A DNA stretch of 64,000 nucleotides from Pleurotus ostreatus/Saccharomyces cerevisiae fusant (lineage: Eukaryota > Opisthokonta): the NCBI GenBank assembly GCA_024196135.1, contig JAMQCK010000033.1:62001-126000 (forward strand), read 5' to 3'. The translations under genes were made by a program, and so were the position numbers. Positions within the stretch are counted from its first letter, which is position 1; each line of letters opens with the position of its first letter. The notes under the pieces were generated by a model. It saw nothing but the letters and a program-made list of their open reading frames with translations, ran no database searches and was not told where the DNA came from. Below, piece after piece: positions 35,894-47,082 of the stretch.

Positions 35894-37482
35894 TCAAGCC
35901 ACAATTGCGAGGGAATAGTCGGGGGGGTTAAGGACGGGGATGACATTGGGTGGTTCTCTGATTCTCATTATCCGCCCACATAGATTTTCACATATCAGAG
36001 GAAGCCACATTCGGCGAGGCTCTCCTGCGCAAGGAAAACATGCGCGACCATCGAGAGCCTGATCGCACCTCACCGGACTCGAATGAAGCGGACGGGGTAC
36101 TACCTTGCCGAAGAAGTCGTGCACGCAAGATTGTGGCGAGCTTCCCGAGTGGTCTACCTGTCGCATAGTCAATGAACAGCATAGGAGACGACATTCGCCA
36201 CGACACGCACTAGATATTTTCTTGACCTCGACGACGACGTTGCAACGGCGCGGCCTGTCGGCCTTCCTTCGCACTTCAATAGAAACGATATATTCGGCAT
36301 CTTGCCGTTTCACTTCCTCAAGACGGGCCTTTCGCCGTTCGACGTAATCGGTCTTGATTCTGAGGCGCATCAGTACGACTGACCGACGAGGGAACGAATA
36401 TGGATGCAGCGAGAATGAAGTCGCACTCACTTCTCAAGCTTCTTCAGCTCCTTGAAGAAGCCAGTGGGATCCGGCGGTGCGTCGAACTGGCGGATATCGT
36501 AGGACTCGACGTGAAGCCAGGGCAGATTGCTAGACGCGGTGTTGATGCCGAGAAGGATGCCGGCAACCACGTCTTTGAAGTCAGACTCATACGACGACTC
36601 GGATGAGTCCGATGCGGAGGCACCCGCGTCAGCAACTGGGGGTACAGCAGAAACAGCTTCGTGGGTGGGAGGAGCATCGGGCGTCGCGCCTTCGAATGGC
36701 TCAGATGCTTGCTCAGCGCCGTCAGACAGTCGCAAAGCAACAGACCCGTCCTCATTGCCGCCGTCATCCTCGAAAATCGAGTCTCCCTCGATCGCACGTC
36801 TTGCCATATTCGCGTGCGCATCCTCCCGAGTGACGAGCCACCAGGGCTTCCCATCCTCGAGACGCCATTTATTCGCCATCCTGATCATCCTCAAGATGTT
36901 CGCCGACACAAAGTGCGGGTCCGGCGCCGGCTCGCCCGCGAGCTTCGCACGCCTCACGCGCGTCGCATAGCCCAAATCGGCTGCGAGGTACGCATCGATG
37001 ACCTGGCTTTCCGGCGGCGAGAAGCAGGACTGGGGGTCCGCGTCGATGTCCTTCGTCACGCACATCGCCGAGTCCAGCCGGTGGATGGAGGCGTGGTAGC
37101 AGTTGTCCCAGGGGAGGGGCGGAAGGGTCTCGACGGGGCGCCTGCTCTCGGGATGGAGCGTGTTTGGGTGAATGGGGACGGTCATGTAGGGCTCGAAGCC
37201 GGTTTCGGGGTCTTTGGGAGGAAGGCCTTGCGTCACAAAGTCCCAGATGAGGGTGCGCTGCGCCGTAAAGGCCCCCAAAGGGTGTATTTCCTGTATGCTA
37301 GGTCAGTCATCATCAAGGTATGAAGGATGAGGACGACGCACCCAAGTTGCCGCCGCCACATATCTTCCACATTCAAGCGCGCGAGCTTGCTCTTGAACGA
37401 TATCGTCGTCAATCTGCTCCACGCTCTTGACCGGATCCAATGATACGACGACATACGCGCCCATGTATGGGAGGAGACTCAT
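35894..37482 (-). CDS. Orphan tandem family, member D, with longer C-terminus
   Basis: Exons complement of 35894-36359, 36431-37290 and 37342-37482 give 488 aa. It shares the family plan (YMGAYVVVSLDPVKSVEQID, ECGRYVAAATW, QRTLIWDFVTQGLPPKDPET, RRPVETLPPLPWDNCYHASI, SCFSPPESQVIDAYLAADLG, GKPWWLVTREDAHANMARRA, ESYDIRQFDAPPDPTGFFKE, KTDYVERRKARLEEVKRQDA) but is the most divergent copy and likely the oldest. The last exon as read stays open for about 155 codons, against 63 in B and C; the extra part is Cys-rich and unlike the rest, so an unrecognised intron or 3' change is possible. Function unknown. Confidence 0.75.
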
Positions 37483-38240
37483 GTTGAGGACGAAAAGACG
37501 ACGAATTGAGGGAAATGGGTGGGAGGAGAGAATGGAGTAATGACAGGACCTAATCATACCTGCTTGATTTAAGTCGCCGGGGTTGCCGGTGGCGACGAGC
37601 GGGCTTCCGCAAGCACCGGGTAAGCATGAGAATGCTGGTCAAGAATTCAACATCGGACTTTGCCGGAGGAATTCCACCACGTGAAATGATATTCCGTAAC
37701 GCCTCTCAAGGCCTGAGGATTTTTTTTCTCTTCGTACCGCCTTGCTAGATTATGTCAGAAATTAGGGTGACCGAACATCATCGCTTGGGTAGGCATACAT
37801 ATATGTGACCTGTTTTCCATTCAATTCCTTGACATTCACGCCCGCTGACTCGGACGAGCCTCCGTTTCGCAGCATCCCCGTCGGTCAACAATAGGAATGT
37901 TTATTGTTGGACACGCTCATTCAGGGCCCAGATTTTGCGAAGCGATACGAATTGCAGGTACTCTGAGAGCTCGGACCAAAGCGCAAGGGCCTTCCGGATT
38001 CACTCTTATACGCGAGGGAAGTCAAGGAGTATCAACGTCTTCCGCATCTGTTTTCCCTCTCAGCACTGAATGGCACCTGGCTCTCACTTTGCCGCACCGT
38101 GCGGGTGCGATGTTTCTTGGCATCCCGAACCCGGGCGGCCCATTCTGATCGAACCTCGCGTGGGCGATATCCTGGGCACTCGCGAGCCCTTCTTGACGGC
38201 CCTCAAGCCTTTCGTCGAGGACTTTGTTCGCCTTGACGCT
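37483..38240. other. Intergenic, nothing firm
   Basis: Upstream region of orphan gene D and of the possible decayed gene that follows. A frame at 38070-38291 (DILGTREPFLTALKPFVEDF) reads gene-like but joins nothing in frame. Confidence 0.4.
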
Positions 38241-38872
38241 GGGCTACCAGTAGCCGAGCCGATGAGGAAAAATCGCACCTCCTCACGCTGATACGAAGCC
38301 TTTGTTCAGGCCTTACCAGAACCAAGCTCATAGAAGAGGGCACTGTGTACTCTTCGCACGTCTCGCACTTCAGCAAGGAGCGCCCTTGCTTGGTCCTTCA
38401 AGCCAGCGAGCAGGCACACGACTTCTTCGTCTGCCTCATGGGGTCGTTCGAGCAGTCCTGGGTTCTACCTCCTGTCCTTCAGTTACTCGGTACTATCCTG
38501 ATCCAAGTCGCGACGCCCAACGCGGTCTGCGCGCAGGGCGGAATCCCGAAGGCGCATGTCCACACACACCCGCCATGGCGCAATGAGCCGCAGTGGCTGC
38601 TGGCGATGTCCATACGCGTGCGACACGACGCGCTCTCCCCTTTCCCGCACCATCAACTACGAATCCCTGCAAATCACTGTCCCTTCGTTGATGACGCCAC
38701 TACAGGAGACCTTCTCGAACTTTGCAGTCGCAATTTATATGCGCTGATAACGATGCAGCAGGACCCTCGTATACGCGAAAAGCTGGCTCGGGAACTTCTC
38801 AATCAAACGAACATAGTAGGACACCCTTCCACGCACAAGTTGATGATTGCTGACGCCATGAATTCTGGCTAG
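38241..38872 (+). pseudogene. Possible decayed gene of unknown family
   Basis: The frame ending at 38872 reads well over about 200 codons (EEKSHLLTLIRSLCSGLTRT, YSSHVSHFSKERPCLVLQAS, then HDFFVCLMGSFEQSWVLPP). The preceding frame (38070-38291) also reads like protein but is out of phase by two, and I see no intron of adequate length to join them. Downstream pieces after the stop (RDLFIDDLRPRNN near 38880, TGWETRSTRAFRND near 38975) may be further exons or relics. Either a multi-exon gene that I cannot assemble or a frameshifted remnant. Confidence 0.35.
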
Positions 38873-39520
38873 CGTGACCTCTTCATAGATGATCTCCGTC
38901 CCAGAAATAATGTAAGTTGTGAGGAAACATCTGTGTCCGACGCTGATGATATCAGAAGAACGTATCTGCGCCTCACCGGATGGGAAACTCGCAGCACTCG
39001 TGCCTTTCGAAACGACCCCGCGGCCACAAGCCAGCCCCTCCTGTAAGCATCGTTAGCTCCAGTACATCATATCGTACTCACGAACGTATTCTAGACGTCG
39101 TTCTATTTACCGAGCTCGGTGAGTTGTCCCTTCTTTGCGCGCCAGAAAATCTAATGTCATCTCAGCCACGCGCACACAAGGCATTCAGTACTCACAGCGT
39201 GGCCGCAACGGCACCGGTCCGTGGCAGCAGGCGGCAGAGGGCACGGGAGAGGGATCAGAAGCTCGCGGCACTCGGTACGACGCGCTCCAGTAAGCGTGTC
39301 AAGACGGGAGGAATGCCTACTCATTGGGGTGCCAAAATCAAGCGCGCCCTTTTCTAACGAGTGGGTCATTGTTTCGCTGTAATAGCGCGTCCGTAGTATT
39401 TCTCCCATACGAGGCGAGATCACTTGACAAATACCACTATACCACATAATACCTGAATCGCGCCCAATCCCTTCAAGCTCGCCACGCTTACGTCCACCTC
39501 TTTGGCGCCGGTCGGGCCCT
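38873..39520. other. Unresolved short frames
   Basis: Gene-like pieces (for example 39160-39300, plus strand) without a supportable model; could belong to the possible decayed gene upstream. Confidence 0.35.
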
Positions 39521-40941
39521 TCAGACTATGACCGAGATGATGTTCTCCGGCACGTCCTTCTGTAAATGTTGTTAGTGACGATCACATATGGCAAACAATT
39601 TACGCACGGTAATCTCGCTTGTCTGTGGACTACAGATGGGATAAGTTAGCGTAGGCGAAACTGGATGAGGATGGAAACTCACTCGAAGAAGATGATGGTG
39701 TCCAGAGCATCACCCGTCAGAGAGATGAGGACCGTGCGCTTCACGCCTTCCTCGTCGGTGCAGATGGCAGAGCCGGCGAGGATGCCGAAGCCCTGATACG
39801 ATCGTCAGTAGAGCGAGGAAGACGAATAGCCGTGATACCCACGTCGACTTGGATCTTGTCGTAAGCCCACTGAGCGACGGCGGCCTTATACACTAGATGA
39901 CGAATACTAAGCACACTGTTAGAAGCAGATAGGCCAAGTCTTTACCAATCTCGAACTCGTCGTGCTCAAAAAGAGCCTTGCGCTGATGGAATTTACCGAG
40001 TTCACCCTTCTTCCAGAGACCTTTGAGAAGGGCACCGTCAAGGACGAAGTAGCTGCGCAAATAGCGATCAGCTGACGAGAGGGAGGAGGACGGGGACCGT
40101 AAACGTACATGCGCGTCGGGTGCTCGATGGTGACTTTGCCCTCCAGCTTTTTGTTCGCCTCGAGGACCTTTCCGACCTGAGCGCCGCGGATGCTGTACTT
40201 CGTGAAGCGCCACTGGTGGGGGATGTCGTTGTCATCGACCCAGTCGCCCTTCTTGCCGAAAACCCTGTTTCTGCCAAGCGGTTGGAAAAAGGAACGCGCA
40301 CGTCGGAAGACCCTCTCACTCATCGTTCTGGGGACCCTGGCTCATGAAAGCTGTGGATGGGATGAGCGTCTGCTCGATAGTCGATGGAGCCCCCCAGGGA
40401 CGTACTGTCCGTCACCACGTTCTGAATCCTAGACCACCAAAGTCAGCGCCAACAAAGATGAAATGTTGGAGACACTCACTTGTCGTACTTCGCGTCAGGC
40501 GCGGGCTTGATGATCCAGCGCTGGTGGGCTGCACCACCCTCGGGGCTGGTGCGCCCGACGACGAGCGTCCAATCCTCAGGGGAAGCTGCGGTTCGCATCA
40601 GCACACCGCGGCGTGCAACAAGGGAAGAGAATAGCGTACCACCCAGAAGGTCGAGCGACTTGCCCGTCGACAAGTTCGTAATGACGAAGGAGCCGCCCTC
40701 GGAGGGCTTGACGAACCAGAGCTGGCAGAGGTTTTCCTTGGGGCCCAGCGCAGGGGACAACTTGACTTGCTCGCCTGTGAGTCGGGGTTAATCACAGCGA
40801 CGCCGAGAAGAACGATGAGGCTCACCGTAAGAGCTGATGAGCGCCTTCACCTTGCGGTTGACGATGGTGTCTGCGATGTCTACGTGAGCGACGCCCCAGG
40901 TGTGCGAGAACCTGCGTACAGATGCCAGCCTTGTCGAACAT
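39521..40941 (-). CDS. Chimeric lectin: ricin-B trefoil plus MOA/PSL-like C-terminal domain, expected catalytic residues absent
   Basis: Twelve small exons keep frame and give 284 aa: complement of 39521-39559, 39608-39629, 39683-39792, 39843-39892, 39946-40052, 40109-40264, 40320-40350, 40406-40428, 40480-40585, 40640-40774, 40826-40879, 40920-40941. Residues 1-150 form a beta-trefoil with three Q-W signatures (CQLW 42-45, HQRW 91-94, HQW 140-142). The second half follows the layout of the papain-like domain of the Marasmius and Polyporus agglutinins (YFVLDGALLKGLWK, DEFEIVYKAAVAQWAYDK, DALDTIIFFDPQ). At the positions expected to be catalytic I find His206, Arg247 and Asp265, so it is probably not a protease. 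No signal peptide, as usual for cytosolic mushroom lectins. Likely glycan binding, possibly defence or storage. The 40-base first intron is short. Confidence 0.8.
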
Positions 40942-41033
40942 GGTGGATGAGATGGAGGAGTATGCTGTGAAGCTGAGGTCGAGTGTGAAGACAGTTGTAG
41001 ACTGAGTCTGGAGAGCTACGATGGTTGAGCTCA

Positions 41034-41041
41034 CTTTTATA
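41034..41041 (-). promoter_or_regulatory. TATA box of chimeric lectin
   Basis: TATAAAAG on the minus strand, 93 bases before the ATG at 40941, with only one ATG between it and the coding region. This supports the chosen start. Confidence 0.6.
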
Positions 41042-41640
41042 CTGCTGAGATCGCTGTCGGAGGAATTTGAGGGCCGTCCGAGAGGTACGAGGGAGCTGAG
41101 GATGTGCGCTAGGCTGCGATATGTTACGCGACGAGCGCACGAATCACAAAAAAATGCAGGGACGATGTCATTTACACGCGAGTAACGAGCATCCTCGCGT
41201 GCCTATCGACAATGGATGAGTTGGTCGCGATCTATGAGTCACCGATAGTCGCGAGTGCCCTTGAGCGCTTCGGGGTGCTTGTCATCAGTCACCATTCCAC
41301 TCAAGCGGATGTTCTGCCTAGAAGTCTGCATGTCGGGTGGGCGCAATAACAGACCTACGGGAAGGGGAAAGCTCACGACATCCCCATGTCGTCTGAAGGC
41401 ACAGCGGCGTCTCTTAGCGCGGTTCAGCGGCATCACGCAGTTCAATATGTACGTTGTTGCCCTAGGTTTTGGACATCACATGAGCGTCGGCGCCAAGTAT
41501 CCACCGATTATCGCTCACCTCATTCGACCCTCCCCCTTGGCATTGTATACGCACCTTACTATTTTGCGCCTCGATTCCTCCCTCCATCGAGCCCCGTCGT
41601 TGCAGATGAGTATCCTTACGGGCTGTCGTACAGATCCTCC
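41042..41640. other. Spacer between lectin promoter and fucosidase 3' end
   Basis: No supported gene. Confidence 0.5.
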
Positions 41641-44600
41641 CTACGCGTACGCTACCTTGAACGCCCACACGTCGTCTACTTGCTTCAGGTCATCCTCGTC
41701 CGCGTAGAGCTCGAAGACGCCGTCGTCGGTCCACTTCCAGTCGAGCTCCTTGTCCGCGGTGTCGCGCCCGAGGAAGGTCGCCTTGTCGCCCTCCTTGAGC
41801 GGCAAGGGTAGCTTTGTGGAGACGACGCCACCTTCGGGGTAGGCGAGCGACAAGATGTAGAAGGCGTCGTCCTTGGTCGTCTGTGGGTAGAGGTAAGTAA
41901 ACTGGCCACGCGCGACGAGATAGGAACTCACGAAGCGCAAGTCGCCGTCCTCTGCCGCGACGTACCAGTACTTCGTCCCGTAGATAGCGTCACCGCTACC
42001 CCGACATTAGCCCCAGCTCGAGAACGATACCGCCCTCATGCCCACGCACCCAATCTTCAGCCACTCCCCAACCTTCAACAGCGAGCTCCGCGACGGCGGC
42101 ACGATCGTCCCATTCGCCGTCGGTCCGATGTCGATGAGGTAGTTTCCGTTCTTCGACACGATGTCGACGAGCGAGTGGAGGATGTACGTGGCGTTGCGGT
42201 AGTCCTCGTACGGCGTGTCGCGGTTGTAGCCGTAGGAGTAGGGGTCCGAGCCCTCACTGGACTCCCACTTACGGAGCTCTGGGAAAAGAGGTCAACGTTG
42301 ACAACCAGTTGAGAGAGGTAGAACGCACTCAGATGGCTAGTTGCCGAGTATTCTGGGTTCTGCGAGATGGCAAGTCAGTACATGCCCCTCCTAGTCTCAG
42401 GCCACACTCACATCGAAATCCGAGTAATTCGCCCCACACCGCGCATTCGCGACAACCTGCCTTCCCTCCTGCTTCGCCCGATTGAACCACTCCGGCGCGA
42501 TTTCGGGAAGGACTGTAGGCCCGCCGACATCGCACCATAGGATGTCCGTCTCGTACTGGTAGAAGAGCGCCTCCATCTGGGGCTTCATGATGTCCTGGAG
42601 GAAGTCGTCGACCTCGACGTAGCCGGTGTAGGGCTCGGGAGGCGCGCTCGCGTTGTAGGCGTTGCTAAAGGGTAGTTAGGTAAGCATAGACGGCGATGGA
42701 GAGGATGTCAGGGGGGTGACGTACGCGGCGAGACCGCCTGCGAAGCCGGTACGTTGAAGGATGTTGTAGCCAGGCTATGACTTCAGTGAGCATGAGAGCG
42801 CAAAGGCAGGATGGAATTACTGACCGAGTCCGGGTCGGAGCTGCGCCTGTGGTACAGGTCATCGCCGCCGCCAGCGTGACCGTACTTAGCGAAAGATGGG
42901 TTGAACCATTCGGGCAATGAGTAGTAGAGCTACCGGCGCGTCAGTACGAGATCTAAGAGCCATGCACCAACATGCTCACCCCACGGTGAAGCTGCGGCTG
43001 CGTATTGTTCGCCGCGAGCATAATCTCTGCGATGAGGTCGCGCCTTCAAAGCATGTCAGAGACGATCTTTGAGCTCGACACGCTTGGGACGTACTTCGGC
43101 CCATAGTTTAGCGAGTTCCTATTGCTCGACGCCCCCGTGTCAAAGAGCGCAAACCCGTCGTGGTGCTTCGTCGTGATGACCTTCGAGTGCATCAGTATCA
43201 TGGCTCGATCTCTCACCGGAATCTCGTATCCGCAGGACTACCACTCACAAAATACTTCGCCCCCACGTCCGCCACAAACCCCACAAACTCCTCCGCATCG
43301 AACGCATCCGCCGTGAACATCGGAAAGAAATCGTCGTAGAAAAAGTCCTCGCCGTACGTCTCCCTGTGGTGCGTCCAGACGGCGGAGGACGCGTTGGCGG
43401 GGTTGTGCTGCCAGTACCAGTACCACTCGGCGTATTGGGTGCCGGAGACGGTCCAGGCGGGGACGGAGTAGATGCCTGGGGGAGGGTTAGGGTGAGTAAG
43501 GATGGAGAGAGGAAGGAAGGAGAAGGTGCGGGAGAGGAGGGAGAGGAGGGAGAGGGGAGAGGAAGAGGGTGAGGGGGAATGGGGAGAGAGGCGCGGGGAA
43601 AGGAGGGAAAGTGGAAGGAAAGGGAAAACAGAAAGACAGCGCAACTCACCCCAATGCACGAACAACCCAAACTTCGCATCGTCGAACCACTCCGCGCTCT
43701 CGTGCGTGCTCAGACTCTCGTCGCCGACGTAGTAATCCGGGATCCCGGCCACGATGTCCCACTCCCTATCCGAGGCCAACGCTACCTTCTCTTCCCTCGT
43801 CACTCGTGCATCGGCGAGCACTTTCTCGTCTCTCGCGAAGGCCGCGCGCTCGTCCTTCTTCGTACTCTCAGTGGCCAGCCCACCAGACGTCGCAACCACC
43901 ACACCAGCCATCGCCACCACCCTCACCCTCCCCTTCGCCCCCACCTCCACGCCCTCCTTATTCACCACGCCCACGACCACCTTCGCCTGGTCGCCGCCCC
44001 TTAGCCGCACGATCGTCGCCGGCAGCACGGTCTCCACGTCGTCTGAGTCGAGCGAGAGGGTCAGGGGCGATGTGAGCCAGGCCTTGGGGCCGGCGGTGGA
44101 GGGGGCGAGGTTGGCGAGGGTGAGCTCGATGAGTTGGGCTTGGGTGGAGGAGGAGGGGAGGGTGCGGAATCTGTAAGCGCGGGGTTAGTCAGGATAGAGG
44201 AGTGGTGAGGAGGAACTACAAGGATATGGATGAGATACGATGGGGAAAGCTCACTTCGTCGTACTCCGCACATTCTGCACCTCGAGGATGGGTGCGTCCG
44301 TGCTGACGTTGGACTCGGAGACGAGCGTGATGGCGAAGACGTGGATGCTGACCGTGCCGGTCAATTGCGAGCTGGCTGTTTGGCTGGGACACGGCGTCAG
44401 CATGAGCAAGGGTGCACGGATGCGCGGAAGGAGGGATGGAGGGAAGGAGGGAAGACAACGGTTTGTAGACCCACTTCGGCAAGATCAAGCTCGTCATAAC
44501 CTTCGAATTATCGACGTGATGCTGGAAGGTGAACATGCGGGTGATGTTGTCTAGGAGCAGCGTCGATAAGATGAGGGAGGGGGAAAGATTGAACCAGGCG

Positions 44601-45251
44601 TACAGTTCTTGTGCGTCGTGCCGTTTGCGAGCCCTTCGTTGAGGTATGGAGCGGTGATCGGGCTAAGAGGGGTTGACAATCGAGGGATGGGGAGACAGGA
44701 TTGGGGCGCACCCATCCGAAGGGTTCTTCAACCACCACGGCGCGACGACGAAACCAAGGCTCTCCGTTGAATTGTCGTCGTAGACCTATCGAGGGCGTCA
44801 GATGGGTGAAGGAATTAGCTTGACATCCCACGCACCGCGAAGAACTCCCCATTCACATACGCGATCCCGTCCGTCGCGCCGAGGAAGTTGAACGAGTGGT
44901 ACTGCCCGCGCGGCACCTCAATCGTCTGACCGGTGCAGTTGATGTTGTCCAGGACCGCAGAGTCCGGGTTCGTGAACACCGGGAGCGTGTACTGCGTTCG
45001 CGTCAGCCAACATTCGCTAACCCATTCGCTCTCCCCCGATCACGTACGTTGATCGACGCGTCCGTCAGCGTCCCCTGCGGCAGGTACTCCGCCGGATACG
45101 ACCCATTGTGCCCGTCGAAGTTCGCCATCTGGCCCTCGACCGCCGCCGCCTTGTTGTTCATGAAGGGCGTGAGGTCGACCTGCGTCTGTACGAGCGCGGC
45201 ACGCGCGCCCACACCGAGCAGCGCGCCAGCGAGCGCGTACGAGAGGATCAT
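41641..45251 (-). CDS. Secreted alpha-L-fucosidase, GH29, with long N-terminal extension
   Basis: Removes terminal alpha-L-fucose from glycans. Seventeen exons keep frame and give 855 aa: complement of 41641-41880, 41932-41995, 42050-42278, 42329-42359, 42412-42664, 42725-42774, 42825-42929, 42980-43043, 43095-43180, 43249-43475, 43650-44170, 44255-44383, 44475-44550, 44604-44662, 44712-44785, 44836-44991, 45048-45251. A signal peptide (MILSYALAGALLGVGARA) starts at the ATG at 45251. An N-terminal beta-rich region of about 380 residues precedes the catalytic barrel, which has WFDDAKFGLFVHWG, YGEDFFYDDFFPMF, TTKHHDGFALFDTG and the nucleophile block DILWCDVGGP (Asp629), then NGNYLIDIGPTANG. A C-terminal beta domain follows. 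Fungal GH29 enzymes of this size are known. Likely acts outside the cell on plant or fungal fucosylated glycans. Confidence 0.93.
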
Positions 45252-46391
45252 GGTCGCGCGCAAAGAGTTTTGACGCGCGAGGAAGGCTGAAGCAGATCAG
45301 CAGACCGCGTCCCCTCCTCCGTCCGGGGTCTTATAACGCATCATGCAATAGATAAGTCGGTGGGGAATGCCGCCATCAGCAGGCGGGGGGACGGCGCATG
45401 TGTGCAGATCTTGTGATGCTGTCGGGGGACCGGACAAGGTGAATGATAAGAAGGGCGTGGGGGTCATAGAAAGTGGGAGCCGGGGAGTACTTCTGTACCT
45501 TGGCGGACCGCGCGGGGTCCGGGCGCTTAAACTTCAACTTTGTACGCTGGGCCGGTAGCTGGGCAGCGGGACGGAGAGCATGTCCAGCACTTATCGAAAC
45601 ATCTTCATTGCATATAGCCGATTGGCGTTTGAGCAAAGAACGACCCGACATCTTTGGTGATGGTGGTTGAGAACAGGGTGATGAGGCGTGGGAATTCGTT
45701 CGGGAAGTTCCGCTCCGCGGCTTTGGCGTCTATCCCCTAGCTTTACTTGGCTTATTGGCGGGGAGGTATATGCTCAGAAGAATTTGGTGCGAATCACAGT
45801 GCAAGAGTCTATGCAACTGAATTGTCGTACTGCCTCCGCCGCATCAAACGATCCGAATCAGGCAGCCCTTGTTGTCGAATTAGGAAGCCGTTATACCTTT
45901 GTGGGTGTCTATGGGCGCATACTGGTTGGGTGCTCCGTCCCACCGGCATTTTTAAAGCGAAATTTTGTACGGAGATATGGTACACTACTGTTACATTGCG
46001 TGTATGGAGGTGAATAAGTATAGCGAAGGCTCAGTTCTATGAGTGAAAGAGCCTGAGTCAAGAGATGCGCCGTGTGCCACCGAGGATGAACGAAGAAGTG
46101 GGCAGTCGGAGCGCACACAAGGGACCATATATGAGGAAGGCGGGCGGAGACATTCAGAGGGTTGATGCTCGGAGAGGATGGCGAAGGAGGAAGAGTTGAC
46201 GAAGACCGTCCGGCCAACCCAATCGCGTCGGATCGCCGAGGAAGATACGGCATAGGCGCCCAGATGTCGTCCGCGAACGTCAACGATGTAGAGCGTGCTG
46301 ATGTCGAGCGCGGCGACGACGGCGTTTGTCGAGAAAGGAACCCTCCGGCGCAAGGCTGCCCCGAGGGAGGCGTCGTCGTAGCGCCTCCCGC
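45252..46391. other. Intergenic, no firm gene
   Basis: A minus-strand frame ending at 45991 (VPFSTNAVVAALDISTLYIV) has gene-like sequence but overlaps the stop of the membrane protein at 46392 and has no clear start, so it is not called. Confidence 0.4.
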
Positions 46392-47082
46392 CTAGCACTT
46401 CTCCCTCGTCCCAATAACCGCGTAACGTCCCTTCCTCCCTATGCCCGCCGCCTGCTTATCCCCTTCCCTCCCAATCCCCGCCCGCCGAACACGATTCGCG
46501 GCCGCCAGATTAACAGCGCCCGCCAGGATCAGCGTCCCCGCGACAGCCGCCGCGAAGATCGCCAGTGCGAGCGATCCTCCGCCACTCGTGTCACTCGCTC
46601 TGCCATCCGCAGCCCCACCGAGCCCAGTGAGCCAGGCTCGCGCGGTCACCCATCCCTGCACGCCCACCCAGCCGCCCGCTAACACATTGAGCGCGCCGGC
46701 GAGGACGAAGGCGGTGATCGCGGCGAGGTGAACGTGGACGGAGATCGTGCCGAAGCGCATATGCGAGGAGACATCCTCGCCGAGGATTGGGGCTGCTTCG
46801 GGGCAGGCGAGGAGGTGAGCGTGGGTGAGGCCGGTGAGGGAGATCCTGTGGGTGGGTCAGAATGAGCGAGAACGTCGATAAAAGGATGGTATGGGGTGAG
46901 AAGGAATGAACAGGGTGAGAAGGTATTGATAGTACGTGAACGAGTGGAGGGAATGATGGACGAGGAGGCTCATGCTGACCAGAGATTGAGGAGGGCGAGA
47001 GAGGCGTAGCTGAGTAGGCGAGTCAGCGGGCTATCAGCATCATAAAACGACAGACGCACCACACGCCCACTAAGCGATCCAT
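46392..47082 (-). CDS. Small membrane protein, function unknown
   Basis: Exons complement of 46392-46845, 46980-47009 and 47060-47082 keep frame and give 168 aa. Hydrophobic segments: YASLALLNLWISLTGLTHAH at the start, ISVHVHLAAITAFVLAGALNVLAG, and SLALAIFAAAVAGTLILAGAVN, so three or four helices. The C-terminus is basic (RVRRAGIGREGDKQ). I do not recognise the family. The 23- and 30-base first exons are short and less certain than the main exon; the alternative is a start at the ATG inside exon 3 (SSHMRFGTISV). Confidence 0.55.

Noticed and set aside
30166..37482. Idea that the four-gene array is a transposon cluster
   Set aside because: No terminal repeats, no transposase or reverse-transcriptase motifs, and introns are conserved in each copy.
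45991..46398. Minus-strand frame of 135 codons, partly gene-like
   Set aside because: Overlaps the stop of the membrane protein at 46392, no convincing start or splice site.
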